Shown: one piece after another, positions 36,194-47,757 of the stretch | How positions within the stretch are numbered: the first letter of the stretch is position 1 | Layout of the letters: each line of letters begins with the position of its first letter | Source of the DNA: Cristatella mucedo | Lineage: Eukaryota > Bryozoa > Phylactolaemata > Cristatellidae | Direction of reading: 5' to 3' | DNA: 64,000 nucleotides | Assembly (NCBI GenBank): GCA_009760855.2 | Contig: WPIO01000018.1 | Span: 3,102,001 to 3,166,000 of the forward strand | The notes under the pieces: model-generated | Told to the model about the DNA's origin: nothing | Seen by the model: only the letters and a program-made list of their open reading frames with translations | Database searches by the model: none | Position numbers and translations under genes: made by a program

Positions 36194-36826
36194 TGTGTAT
36201 CTCCGTCTGTAATTCCACAAAGTCATAAAGACTATGTGGGTGTTACACAGGATAGTTGTATGCGATGACGGCTCGACGAAAAGCGAAGCCCCCACAGGCG
36301 AGTCGTGGCGTAGTCGACGACGGCTGTATTATACGATACACCAGCCTTCGTGCGTGCTGCTCCGAAGCGCGACGTATTAAGAGAGACATTGGGGTAGATA
36401 GCATTCGTGCAGGCCGACGTACAGGCAGAAAATGAATTTCGCGGCAAGGAACGCGTCACGCGCCGGCAAGGAGCGTTCCCGTAGAGCGAACGAAATGTCG
36501 GCTGGGGGCGGAACCACGAGACGGCGATGACACGCCCACACAGCTAGCTCTGGCCAGATCAGCTTCAGCCCTGCGCTCCCCATCCGAGCTTCCGGCGCTC
36601 AATAGTGTGGCATTGATTCATCAGGAACGTAACCCGCAAGATTGGAAGAGTGCGTTCATAACATCCGCGTTCGAAACTTGTGGGTAACTCAGGAGTGAAA
36701 TCGGGGCGACGATTCCCACCGGTGCTATAGCCGCCACGCCTCCCAGAATGCTTGTCCTGAGAGGAGTTCCCTATAAAAGCCATAGCATGCCGCTTCCTTC
36801 GCGGTAGTGGCAATGCGGCCGTCGGA
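36194..36826 (-). mobile_element. GC-rich 633-bp non-autonomous element with 16-bp TSD
   Basis: The same 16 bases (GACACTAGCTGACATG) stand at 36178-36193 and 36827-36842, and the LINE reads across if the insert is removed. On the minus strand the last 65 or so bases (through TCTTTATGACTTTGTGG and TTACAGACGGAGATACA) match the 3' end of LINE-2fam at about 58355-58440. The other 570 bases are GC-rich, have no open frame I recognise and show no clear tRNA head. I infer a SINE-like element, or an internally deleted LINE-2fam copy, mobilised by LINE-2fam. Confidence 0.75.
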
Positions 36827-36842
36827 GACACTAGCTGACATG
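36827..36842. repeat. Target-site duplication, right copy
   Basis: GACACTAGCTGACATG. Its sequence is part of the host LINE coding region (family TLADTLDEF). Confidence 0.88.
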
Positions 36843-39118
36843 CTCGACGAGTTTACCCCTTTGACTATGCATACTGTGCGCCCTCACCAAACAATCCTAA
36901 AGTTTACTGTGGACATTAAACCAGCTAGATCTGCTATGCGTGAGCTTGAAAAAGCATACAAACGACAGGAACTGACTTCCCATCTACAGGCACACGCTGA
37001 ATACTTTAAATCGTACCTATCGATCCCGGCAAAGGCCGTCTAGCTTTTATAAAAAACCAGCATTCCTTTTCTTAGATGCACGATCCAGAATTGCCGATGT
37101 TGACGATCAACCGTCTCCTTAGCTGCTCCAGGGTGAGTTCCTTACTGATTGATCTTTGTGACGATCCTGCTAATCTTTTCTCTAGCTTCCTTATCAACAA
37201 AATAGACAAGATCAGTGAGTCCATGCCGGAGGTGGCAGCATTTCCTTTGGAATCGTGTCCCTAAATTCCATGTATCACCTCAATTTACACATTCGAGGAG
37301 GCGAATTTTGACATTTTCCTAAAGTTTACGTTACAATCAAAGAAGAGAACTAATCCTTTAGACCCTATTGCCAGTGACCTGCTTCTACGATACATTGATC
37401 TACTTCTGCCATGCATGACTAACAGCATAAATATGTCATTAGCATTAGCCTCAGGTCGTGCTCCAGCAGCTTCTAAAAGAGCTTTAGTCAGGCCACTACT
37501 CAAGAAAGCAAGGCTTGACCAAGAGAACTTGAGCAACTTTCGTCCAGTCTCTCTTCTACCGTTTGCATCAAAGATACTCGAGTGAGTTGTGGCAGACCAG
37601 CTGAACTCGTGTACTAAATCTTCCAACCTTGCTAGTAAGTTCCAGTCTAGTTTTAGAGCTAATCACTCCATAGAGTCGGCATTGCTTCTGGTGAATAATG
37701 ACTTACTTAGGAATGCTGACTTAGGTAGAGTATCTCAGTTTGTTTTACTTGAAGTTTCGGCAGCTTTAGTTCTATCGCTCACCAAGTCCTTGTTGAGCGC
37801 CTCTCATCTCGACGGTGAATCACTAGCACAGCACCACAATGGTTCAGGTCCTATCTCATTGGGAGACTCCAGAGTGTTCATGCGACTTAACAAAAATCTT
37901 CCGAGGAACCTCTGAAGTATAGGGTACCTCAGTGCTCTGTACTCTGTCTCATTCTTTTTACGGTTTATAATCTCCCTCTTGCATATGTAATGGCAAGGCA
38001 ATGGCCTGAGCTTTCAGTTCTACGCAGATGACACTCAGCTGTACCTTTGCTTTGAGCCCTCCCAGCCATCCAGCGCGCCGAATTCTCTTAGCTCCCTTGG
38101 TGCATGCATTGATGACATTCGCACATTAATGGTAGCAACCTTCCTTAAATGGAATGATGGTAATACCAATTTACTAGTTATGGGCAAACCAAGAGTGACT
38201 CGGAAACCGGAAATGTTAAAGCTCATGATCGGCTCTGCCAGCATACCTCCAGTTGAATCTGCACAAAATCAATGTTCCTGTTCCAAAGTGACTTTGCATT
38301 TGAAGACAACACCAGCTCCACAGTCAAGTCTGCGTATTACTTTCAGCTGCATAAAATTGCTAAAATATGGTCAGGGATATAAATGGTAAAAATTAAACAG
38401 CGACACCACAAGTAAATTAGTCCGTGCATTCGCGACATCCTGTCTTGACTTTTGTTACCCACTGCTTGCTGGTCTACTGGCCTGTGCCATCAGGCTCTTA
38501 CAGCTGGTGAAAAACTCTGTAGCTAGGCTTGTCTGTCGTGATCGTCGAAGTTGCCACATCACACCACTTCTCGCTGACCTGCACAGGCTCCCAGTCAAGC
38601 AACGCATCGACTTCAAGGTTTTGTCACTCACTTCCCGGTCCCTTCATTCTTTGGCTTCAGCCTACCTCTCAGATCTACATCCCCATTAAGCTAAACATCC
38701 TACCACCTGCTTTTCGGAATCAAGATGTTTACCCATACCTCGTATAAATCGCAAGTCCTTTGGAGACCGGGCCTTTCGTTCGTACGCTCCCAAAGCCTGA
38801 AACTCACCTCCGACTTGCGTCACGACATCTTCTGACGTGCCCACATTAAGAAAACCTCAAAACTTATAAATGTATCACAGCATTTACCGGATCCCTGCGA
38901 TTTTTTCTTTTATGTTCTTGTGCATGCTGACACTGGGCATGCTGGTACTAACCATACTTGCATGCTGATCCGGTGCCTGTCACCCTTAACCATGCTATTC
39001 TTATTGTTTACGAGCATGCTACCACTAACTATCGGTCGTGCTTCCTTTGCAGCAAATACAAACTGCCTAGAAATAGATTGAGTTCTCTGAGGGCGCAAAA
39101 TTAAATTTATTATTACTA

Positions 39119-40124
39119 ATATTATGAACATAGATAGAGGCATTTAACCAGGCGATTTGCAAGCCCGCGGTAAACTCCATTACATGAAGGACGCTGTGGT
39201 TGAATGAACCGACTGCTCAGGAGGAAGGATCGAGAAATCTCGTCAGTAATCTTGAATGTTATGATATGATAGCCGCTCTTGATCCGGAACCCCGATCTGC
39301 TTAATCTCGGTACCACCAATGGCCTAATTGTCGGTTGAGGACGATCTCATCCACAATAGTTGGGTCTAGTGTCAAATAGGCGATGATGATGGAGAGAATC
39401 CTCAGTGAAAACAACCGAATCACATATTGATGTTTGAATCTCAAATTTAACTACAAGCGATAACACTTGACCACCAAATACATCCTCGCCGGCTCTGCAG
39501 CACGTGACTCTCCACTGAGACTAGTCAATGACGCTATAGCTGTTGTGCTGGACCATCAACCTGTCGCTGTTGTGGATGTCGTAGTGCAAGTGGTTCATGA
39601 TGAACTTCAACACCATCGTCAGATTTCTAGAAATGTGGCTTCAGGCCAGCCTGGGCAAATTTCCTCTTCAGTGCTGTTTCTTGGAGTCTAAGACGAAGTG
39701 GTTGCTGGCGAAATTGAATTGAACTTTGATGAAGAAGCTGGAGACCTCGATTTCTCCTGATTGGTCAGCATTGTAAAAATTGTGGTCACCTGTTGCTTAA
39801 TGATCATGATTGAACAGCCAAAGATCCTATGGAACTTCTCAAATCTATCGAGAGCGAACCTGAGAGTCGAGGTGTCTTTTGTTTCCTATCTGCCTCACAA
39901 CACCCAAGTAGAGCATGTAGTTCCGTGTTGAGATCCTCAGCACATTCGTCTTAATAATAATTAGTCTTTGCTCCTCTTCAACATCGGCTATTGAGGATTT
40001 GAAATTTGAGAATTGAGAACCGGTTGAAATTCACGTTAAACCACTCACTGCAAGCTGCACCTCACTTGCAGATGACATTTGCAATTCAGGGGGAAAATGT
40101 GAACATTTTACAATTCTTTTGTGA
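39119..40124. other. Intergenic, nothing recognised
   Basis: The open frame at 39467-39691 (VVDVVVQVVHDELQHHRQIS) has low-complexity valine content and no known family. No LINE sequence. Confidence 0.35.
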
Positions 40125-40222
40125 TTTTAATAATAATGTAATAATAATGCATTTGCATTGCGCCCTCGAATAACTGAATCTCTGTCTAGGTACTTTACAC
40201 ATGCTGCAAAGAAATTGTTACC
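40125..40222 (-). mobile_element. LINE-1fam 3' end, part of the 40375-41760 copy
   Basis: (AATAAT)n, then GCATTGCGCCCTCGAATAAC, the reverse of the stem-loop tail. The copy resumes after an inverted insert at 40223-40372. Confidence 0.7.
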
Positions 40223-40372
40223 CCTAACCATGCTATTTATGTTGTTTATCAAGCAAGATATCACTCACCATTCAATTGCGTTTCCCTTTGCAGAAATGTA
40301 AGGCGCCTAGAAAGAGACTGAGTCCTCTGAGGGCGCTCTATCAAGTGCATTATTATTATTAATAATATTACC
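40223..40372 (+). mobile_element. LINE-1fam tail inserted in opposite orientation
   Basis: A plus-strand 3' UTR (CCTAACCATGCTATTTATGT), stem-loop (GGCGCCTAGAAAGAGACTGAG) and ATTATTATTAATAATATT, nested in a minus-strand copy. Confidence 0.8.
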
Positions 40373-40374
40373 AT

Positions 40375-41760
40375 TTGTTTTGATAGTAAATCCACAAGCA
40401 TCAGGCATAGTGTAAGCAGGTACTTGCACACGAGGAGGAATCAAAGAGACCCACCTGATGCTGTAATAAAACGTGTGTTTTTTAAGTTCTTTTTAAATTT
40501 GGACGAGTCAGGAGATGTCGTGACACAAATCGGGAGTGAGTTCCAGGCTTTGACAACATATTAACTAAAGGCACTCTCTAAAAAGGATTTGAGGTTTGTA
40601 TGATTTGTAGGTAAACAGTTAGATTCCAAAAAGTGGGTGGTCCGACGCTTAGCTTGGGAGGTGAGTAGATCTGAAAAACAGGCCAGACCTAGAGAATGAG
40701 GTGACCAAAAAGTAGGTGGCAGAACCTTGAAGTCGATGCGCTTCTTGATTGGGAGCAATTGCAGGTCTGTGGGAAGTAGTGTGATGTGGCAACTGTGACG
40801 CTCACGAGACAAGCCTAGCTGCAGAGTTTTGCATCAGCTATGAGCATCTGATTGTATAGGCCGGTAGACCAGCAAGCAGTGAGTCACAGAAGTCAAGACT
40901 GGATATCACAAACGTATGAACCAACTTAGATGTGGTATCGTTAGCTAAACAAGCCTGAGTTTTAGCACCATTATATAGCTGAAAGTAGGCTGATTTAATT
41001 TCAGAGCTAGTTAGGTCGTCTAACGAGAGGTCACTATGGAACATGACACCTAGAGTTTGTGCAGATTTAAGAGGAGATATGCTGGAAGAGCTTATTTCGA
41101 ACTTTGACCTTCCCAATTTCTGAATCACACTTGGTTTTTCCATAACTACTAAGTTAGTTTTATGACAATTCAATTTAAGAAAATGTGTTGCCGTCTATAT
41201 GTGAATGTCTTCAATACTCGCAGGAAGGTAGTTGAGAGAATTCGACGAACTTGAGGGCTAGAATGAATAAAAGCAAAGGTGCAACTTTAGTATCATCCCC
41301 GTAAAAGTAAAAACCTTGGGTGCTCGGCAATCACATCTGCAAGAAAGAGAGTATAAATTCTTTAAAGAACCGGAGCAAGCTCGGAGCCCTGTGATACCCC
41401 ATATTTTAGAAGTTCCTCGGGGGATCTCTGTCCGTTCACATCAATACTCTGGAGTCTCCCACTGAGATAGGACCTGAACCATTGCAGGGCAGTACCTGTA
41501 AGGCCCAGGGGAGATGAGAGGCACTCAAGAAGGACTTGGTGATCGATAGTATCAAGAGCTGCCAAAAAATTGAGCGAAACCAGCAGAGGTTCTCTACCCA
41601 TGTCTGCATTCCTAAGAAGGTCTTTGTACACCTGAAGCAATGCTGACTCTCTGGAGAAATTAGTTCTAAAGCCAGACTGGAACTTACTAGCATGGCTTTA
41701 AGTTTCAATTTATGAGTTATGCTGGTCTGCCACGACTCTTCCCACTGTTATTAATAGAAA
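40375..41760 (-). mobile_element. LINE-1fam copy, RT to C-terminus
   Basis: The minus strand reads LAALDTIDHQVLLECLSS, WFRSYLSGRLQSIDVNGQRS, GVSQGSELAPVL, then in shifted frame the C-terminal domain. The YADD segment (about 41280-41320) is frameshifted. Confidence 0.87.
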
Positions 41761-42480
41761 TCGTAGATGGAAGACTGTGGGTTTTAAGGTGACTTAGACC
41801 TCTTGTCCGGTATTTAAGTTGTTCAATTTTCACTGTGGCCTTGAGTGATCCATCACTAAGTAATACGTTGATGGGCGAGGCCTAACTTCGGGCCAAGACT
41901 GCACACCGTGACCTGGTTCTTTAAGCGCTCCAATATTACATCAAGGCCCTCTTTCTTTTCGACCTTGTCATAATTCACAGAGCTTTGGCATTACGAAGCT
42001 TTCGAGCTTTTCCGTTTGTTGTTCTAGTAGGGTTGACATTTGCAGCAATTCTTTTGAGTTATGGCCACATGGCAATGAACAGCTTTGTTTTTTGCTTGCC
42101 TGCTTGTCTGCAATTGGTTTAGGCTCAGAATCTGCTCGCTAATCCGCTCGCTTTGCTCCTTTTTGTTTCATATTCGTTATACTGGGAAAAATGACCTGCC
42201 AAGTATGGCAGGAGGAAATCACATGTTTTCTGTTCACGAGATGTGGTTCCAGCTTGAACAAATGCGAAAGAATACTCACCAATGATAGGAGTGATTCTCC
42301 TCTCATCGGAAAACGGTTGGGTCATCTTTAGTCACTGCAGAAGATATACCCCACCCTCATCCAGCCCTTGTGATGTTTTAATCGGACGAGCCAAAGTGAT
42401 GGTGCAACTGCCCCACCTCAGTCTGAAAAGGAGCAGCTCTCAGGAGTAGCCGCGATCGTGGCACTTGAAGTGGCTGGCTT
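41761..42480. other. Intergenic, nothing recognised
   Basis: Small open frames at 42085-42285 (plus) and 42125-42325 (minus) overlap on opposite strands and neither matches a family I know. Confidence 0.35.
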
Positions 42481-42494
42481 TAATGAGATATAAT

Positions 42495-42640
42495 TCATCT
42501 GTATACCGCCCTAAGAGAACTTACCCTCTATTCAGGCGCTTCATATATGCCACGGGGGTCGAGCCCACGACCTCGATCGTCACATATATTCACCTTGGTC
42601 CACTATACACAGTGATTGTATGGGGTTTACTTTTTATAAG
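42495..42640 (-). mobile_element. Fragmentary LINE tail joined to a SINE head
   Basis: The plus strand shows ACCGCCCTAAGAGAACTTAC (reverse LINE tail), then GGGGTCGAGCCCACGACCTCG, whose reverse complement resembles the SINE B-box region at 49100-49125 (ACCGAGGTCGTGGGTTCGA). Confidence 0.45.
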
Positions 42641-43496
42641 GCTGTAACGCATGTTCATACCTCATAAAACGCTTAGCCGGCTGCAAACCGACTTCCTTTG
42701 TGCGTTTATGTGTGGTGATATTGCAAACACCCGAGTAGTTGCATCAACGTCCGGAAATAACTGGACTGGGAACACGATACTCCTAACAATGTCAGCCGAC
42801 AGACGATGAATAATAAGAAGTCATGAAACTTTGAATTTCGGTTCGCAGCCCGTATGTGCAGAGCTAAGGCAAGCAGATATAGCTACAATAGCAAAGTACA
42901 GTACCGAAAAGAGCACCCATGCCTTAGCCGAGCCATATTCATGGCTTTAAAAAGTCTATTTGATAGCGATTGATGGCTGTCGGCGTTCAAACTGGCCATT
43001 GTGTGCAACCACCGTAGTACGATTCAATGTCAGCCGTTTAAATCAGCACACATTCCAAGGTCCACCCCTGGTGGATATGTGACTTCCTCTAATATGGTTT
43101 TGGCTTGTATGAGGACTCGGCCACGGATTATCTCATAATCGCTTCCTTCCAATGTCCACGAAAAAAATAATGATTATTAGTCGTAGTCTGCTGATTTAGC
43201 AGGCAGCCGTTTCACTGATGGTATTCGCGTGATCCCTAACGATAAATTGACGTCCTTCTTTCACAGCATTTTTAATGCGCCAAGACAGAGATTTTTTATC
43301 TGATTCATACAATTAAAAAATTACTATCGTCGACCTTCTGTCCAGAAAAAAAACAGACGCGACGGAGACGAATGACTACAGCAGTGTATATTTACAATCT
43401 CCATAGAGCCACTGCCCCCACCTCCCCTAAAAGACGTTCCATTCCCCGTGGTTTTTCATTGCAGACTAAACTTTACTTGCTGGTTTAACTGTCTCA
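42641..43496. other. Intergenic, nothing recognised
   Basis: No coding signature, LINE tail or microsatellite. Confidence 0.35.
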
Positions 43497-43625
43497 TTTG
43501 TATAGCGGCAGACGAGCCTTAACAGCTATCGCCAGAGCTTGCATTTGCAGTGCAATCAAGAATCGCCCACTTTAGGATTCAAATTCCCGCGACCTCGGTC
43601 GCGAACATCGAGCAGCTTACATCTC
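43497..43625 (-). mobile_element. Degenerate tRNA-derived SINE
   Basis: The reverse complement contains GCGACCGAGGTCGCGGGAAT, GTGGGCGATTC, then GGCGATAGCTGTTAAGGCTC, collinear with the SINE at 49044-49215 (ACCGAGGTCGTGG, GTGGGCGATCC, GTGATAGCCGTAGAGGCTC). The B-box is mutated. Confidence 0.65.
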
Positions 43626-44105
43626 GACTAATGGTACTTGACCCTCCCTGATAATCCGAGCTCAGTCGTAGTCATGTGGTCAATGGCACCGTATCTCCAC
43701 CTTCTAAAATTGATTTAGCACTTGACAAACTGAAATTAACTCGTTTGCCGCCCAGTTCTTTTTCCGGAACCTGTGACAGCTGATTCGTCCAAAGACTTGT
43801 AACGCGATCGGGTAATCTTAAAAACGACTGCAAGCCCGCTCGGCTTGGCTGCAACCAGAGCTAGGTATGCTATCCGATTATTTTCGTTCGAAGACCTAAA
43901 TTTTTATAGCCTGACTGCTACCTTACCACTAGCGTTCTTATCCTGGAGTTTACCCAACTGTAAGTACTTTCTAAGTCTTGGTAGAGCCATGTCCTAGCCT
44001 CCCTACTAAGGCCTGAACTGCTAATTCTGATGGAATGCGATGCTCCACAATCGATCGAACTGAGCAATCGATATCCTTTTTGAAGACCGCATCGTTTATT
44101 CACAG
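43626..44105. other. Flank of the SULT exon 6 relic, no other exon found
   Basis: Searched by eye on the plus strand for SULT exons 1-5; none seen. The open frame at 43672-43854 (minus) has no support. Confidence 0.35.
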
Positions 44106-44244
44106 GACTTGAAAGGCACTGTCCGAAGAGTATCTTCATTTATGGGAAAGTAGCTACCTGAAGAGGATACTGAAGCAATTGCCGCATCTTGCACTTTTGC
44201 AGCTGCAAAGAATGCCAAACCGAAGTCTTTATTTGTAAGAAAAG
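44106..44244 (+). pseudogene. Sulfotransferase exon 6 relic with in-frame stop
   Basis: After the acceptor TTTATTCACAG, 139 bp (the same length as exon 6 in genes A and B) encode DLKGTVRRVSSFMGK, then a TAG stop at 44151-44153, then LPEEDTEAIAASCTF and KPKSLFVRK followed by a GTAAAG donor. Splice sites and length are preserved but the stop falls in the middle of the family FLGKK helix. No other SULT exon was found nearby on the plus strand, and a minus-strand LINE starts about 140 bp downstream. I read it as a decayed paralogue; an assembly error at one base is the alternative. Confidence 0.7.
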
Positions 44245-44380
44245 GTAAAGGAATTATTCAGCCCCAGGTATCATGGCACTTTACCTTACTTTATGCTTTG
44301 TTACTTATTTTTTATGCATCAGTTAAACCTCACAGTTAGAGCTTTCTTACATCTGAGATTCGAGACAACTCTTTCGGCCA

Positions 44381-45590
44381 TGATAATAATAATAATAATA
44401 ATGCACTTATAAAGGGCCCTCAGAGAACTCAATCTCTTTTTATACGCTTTACATTTGCTGCAAAGGCAAACGCAATTGAATGCTGAGTAATATCATGATT
44501 GATGAACAACATAAATATCATGGTTAGGGGTATCATGCACAGGGTCAGCATGCAAGTGTGGTTAGTGGCAGCATGCAGTGTCAGCGCACATAAGCACATG
44601 AAGGACGAATAACAGGGACCCACTAAATTTTGTCCTAGATAGGTATTTTAAGTTCTTTTTAAATGAAGTCAAGTTAGGGGATGTTCTGAGGCAAGTCGGG
44701 AGAGTTCCAGGCTTTATAAGCGTACGAACTAAATGCACGGTCTCCTAAGGATTTGAGGTTTGTACGAAGTATTGGTAAACTATTGGATTCCGAAAAGCGA
44801 GTGGTATGATGCTTGGCCTGGCGGGTTTGTAGACCTGAGAGATAGGCTGGAGCCAAAGAATGAAGGGACTTAAAAGTAATTGAGAAAACCTTGAAGTCGA
44901 TCCTTTGTTTGACTGGTAGCCAGTAGTGGTCGGCGAGAATTTTTGTGATGTGGCAACTTCGACGCTCACGACAGTCATGCCTAGCTTTGGAGTTTCGTAC
45001 CTTCTGTAATCGCCTGATTGCAATTGCCGGCAGGCCAGTGAGCAGTGAGTTACAGTAGTCAAGACGGGATGTCACGAATGCATGGACCAACTTATACTTA
45101 GTATCCTTATCTAAACAAGCACGAATTTTAGCAATATTATGTAACTGAAAGTTGGCAGACTTGATCGTGGAGCTGTTGCGGTCGTCTAACGAGAGGTCAC
45201 TTTGGAACATGACACCTAGATTTCGAGCTGATTCAACAGGAGATATGCTGGCAGAGCCAATTTTGTGCGTCTGCCTTTCAAATTTCTGAATCACACTGGG
45301 TTTGCCCTTAACTAGTAAGTTAGTGTTATCATCGTTTAGTTTTAGAAAATTTGCTGCCATTCATTTGGGGATGTCATCGATTAATGCAGCAAGTGAGTTG
45401 AGAGAATTCGAGGTACTTGAAGGTTGGGAGAGAACAAAGCTGTGGGACAACTGAGTGTCATCCACATACAAGTGAAAGCCTGGATTGCGCTTGGCAATCA
45501 TATCAGCTAGAGGGAGATTATAAATCTTGAAATTCCAACTTTTCTTGCAAACTGCAGCACAGTGTATCAACAGTGCAACTGCATCCTTTT
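44381..45590 (-). mobile_element. LINE-1fam copy, RT to tail
   Basis: (AATAAT)n at 44383-44402, stem-loop, 3' UTR, then a long minus-strand frame (45360-44674) with MAANFLKLNDDNTNLLVKGK, HNIAKIRACLDKDTKYKLVH and CRERRSCHITKILADHYWLP. Upstream is HLYVDDTQLSHSF (YVDD in place of YADD) and a truncated 5' end near 45590. Confidence 0.9.
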
Positions 45591-46292
45591 AAAAAATTGG
45601 GCATGTTAAATCGGAGGTAATGTACGGCAATCGATGGAATTGGCTGGTGGAGCGAAATACGCCGATGGAACGCTTCGAAATTATGGTCGCTCGTATTAAA
45701 TTGTCTTTTGCAGTGACTTAGTTCTAGTTATGTGCATGGCATCAAGTTCTAGCTGGTAGAGAGTACTTCAAGCGATACGGTCGACTTGGACTAGGGAGCA
45801 TGCCCGTAAGGGGCCCAACAGACCAAAGCAGCAGCGACTTGTAATGATTTACTTTTAAATGCACTCTAAATTTAATGTAAGCAATTGTCTACAGTCATCT
45901 GCTTTTACTAAGTTTTGTGGGCCAAGGATGCTCACGATCGTGGCTGGCTTTGCAGTGCACCATCTAAGCTTTGTCTGTTTTGCTTTCCATGCAAGCTAAT
46001 GTCACAAGAAGTTGTAGCCTTCGGCACAAGAGGTTTTTTGAAACTGGGAGCATAAGAAGCCTAGAGCGCGAAGTTAATTCTACTCATCGAGAATCCCTGA
46101 TTAATGCGCTAACTAGCCGTGACACAGTAAGACGTATTGATTGGACACTAATGAAGCAACGCAACACGCCAAGTGAGTCGCATGCAAATGGCTTTGTTCC
46201 AGCAACCACCAAAATATTATGGGAAATTTTGGCTTCAGAAATATTAGAATCGCTATACAGCCGTATCAGTAATCAATCCTCGTATTCCTCTC

Positions 46293-46351
<59 letters not shown>

Positions 46352-46446
46352 AGCGATGAGTTTCGGTAGGGTAATTACTAAGGCAAAAGACTGAATATTT
46401 TGCTTGCTCCACAAAATTGGGCATTTGGCAGAATCCCTGCTTTAAA
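45591..46446. other. Spacer up to the duplication edge
   Basis: The open frame at 45971-46351 (HKRFFETGSIRSLEREVNS) ends in TA-repeat translation. No family recognised. Confidence 0.35.
46296..46346. repeat. (TA)n microsatellite
   Basis: An uninterrupted TA run of about 51 bases, 100 bases before the left edge of duplication copy 2. Confidence 0.95.
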
Positions 46447-46619
46447 TTGGACAATTAAAAGAATCAATATAATGCTAACTCAATGTGATTTCAGAGCAGT
46501 AGAACTTGAGTTTTGCGTTACTAATTATCCAAGAGAGATCAAAAGATAATAATTGCAGCCACTGAGCATCTGATTAAATAGCTGTGAACGCACATTTCTT
46601 CGAATGCTAGTACACGGTG

Positions 46620-46952
46620 CGTGAAAGCAATCTTAGGGTAAAGCTTTATCGGAGTCAATATCTATTAGCTGACTGATAGCTCGCTGTCAGTCACGAGTCC
46701 TGCTGACTTAACGAATACGTTGGAGCTAAAGTGTTCGAATTACAATTGAGGGCGAAGGAATGGACCTATTCAAAGATGGCTCTGGCATCATGGGTCAGCC
46801 GGTACGACCTATTCGTTTACGTGACCCGAGGAGAGTCTTAAAGGATATGATCAATGCTTCTCACGCGAAATAAAGGATTGCCAAGTTCAGAATTCGAACC
46901 CCCCATCTTGGTGGCGAAGCTCAAGCACTTTACCACTGGTGTAAGACCAAAG
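46620..46952 (-). mobile_element. tRNA-derived SINE, copy 2 counterpart
   Basis: Same insertion as 12780-13112, with B-box-like GGTTCGAATTC (reverse of 46890-46900). One base is nearer the pol III consensus than in copy 1. Confidence 0.6.
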
Positions 46953-47129
46953 TGTGAATGCAAAGGTTGACAAAAGAAACGCGCTCATTTCTATTGCAGG
47001 AGTGAAGCCTAAACGCGGTTATTACCACCACTTTCAGCGAGCAATGCAGAGTTTCCTGCTTCGGTACTCGATCCTGCGAGCTGGGTCGTGGAGTGCCAGC
47101 ATCCTATTACCATGGTGAGACTCAGCGGA

Positions 47130-47757
47130 AAGCAAAACTCTACAGCGAGGCCTGAAGTCAAGCCTGAGTGTCGCAGTTGCCACATCTCTCCACTTCTCAC
47201 CGGCACCGGCACTGGCTACCAGTCAAGCAACGGATCGACTTCAAGCTTTTGTCGCTCACTTTTAAGTCCCTTTATTGTTTCACTCCAGCCTACCCATCAG
47301 ATCTAGTGCCACACCAGGCCAAGCATCGTACCATCCGCTTTTCGGAAAATAAATGTTTACCAATACCTCGTGCAAATCTCAAATCCTTTGGAGACCGTGC
47401 ATTTATTTTGTATGCTCCCAAAGCCTGGAACTCACTCTCGACTTGCGTCACGACATCCCCTGACTTGACCACACATGGCGAGAATTTAAAAACGCACCTA
47501 TTTATGACATCATTTAGTGTATATCTGCGATTTGTCCTTAACGTGCTTATGGGTGCTGACACCGTGTATGCTGCAGCGAATCACACTCGCATGCTGACCT
47601 TGTGCATGTCACCTTTAACGATGTTATTCATGTTGTTTATCAAGCATGATACCACTCACCATTCGACCGTGTTTCCTTTGCAGCAAATGTAAAGCGCCTA
47701 GAAAGAGATTGAGTTCCCAGATGGAGCTCTATTGAGTGTATTATTATTATTAAGGCT
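47130..47757 (+). mobile_element. LINE-1fam copy, C-terminal domain and tail (copy 2)
   Basis: The frame at 47168-47692 reads SLTFKSLYCFTPAYPSDLVP, ILYAPKAWNSLSTCVTTSPD and NLKTHLFMTSF, then stem-loop and ATTATTATTATT. Better preserved than its counterpart at 13283-13893. Confidence 0.9.

Larger units (their letters stand above)
35655..39118 (+). mobile_element. Longest LINE-1fam copy, endonuclease to tail, split by a GC-rich element
   Basis: It begins in the APE-type endonuclease (VAVVYIPPG, FLIMGDFK near 35700-35830; GPTHIKGHTLDHI and CLSDHMQISF at 35900-36010). It is interrupted at 36194-36826, then continues with DEFTPLTMHTVRP, KRELEK-like linker, RT (FLAS.., ANHSIESALLLVN), an FYADDTQLYLCFEPSQ string near 38015-38065 (YADD intact here), the C-terminal domain and a tail ending near 39118. 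Many stops and frameshifts remain, so it is dead. Confidence 0.88.

Noticed and set aside
36232-36831. Minus-strand frames of 68-88 codons in the GC-rich element
   Set aside because: Overlapping frames in GC-rich DNA with no recognisable domain; better explained as a non-coding element.
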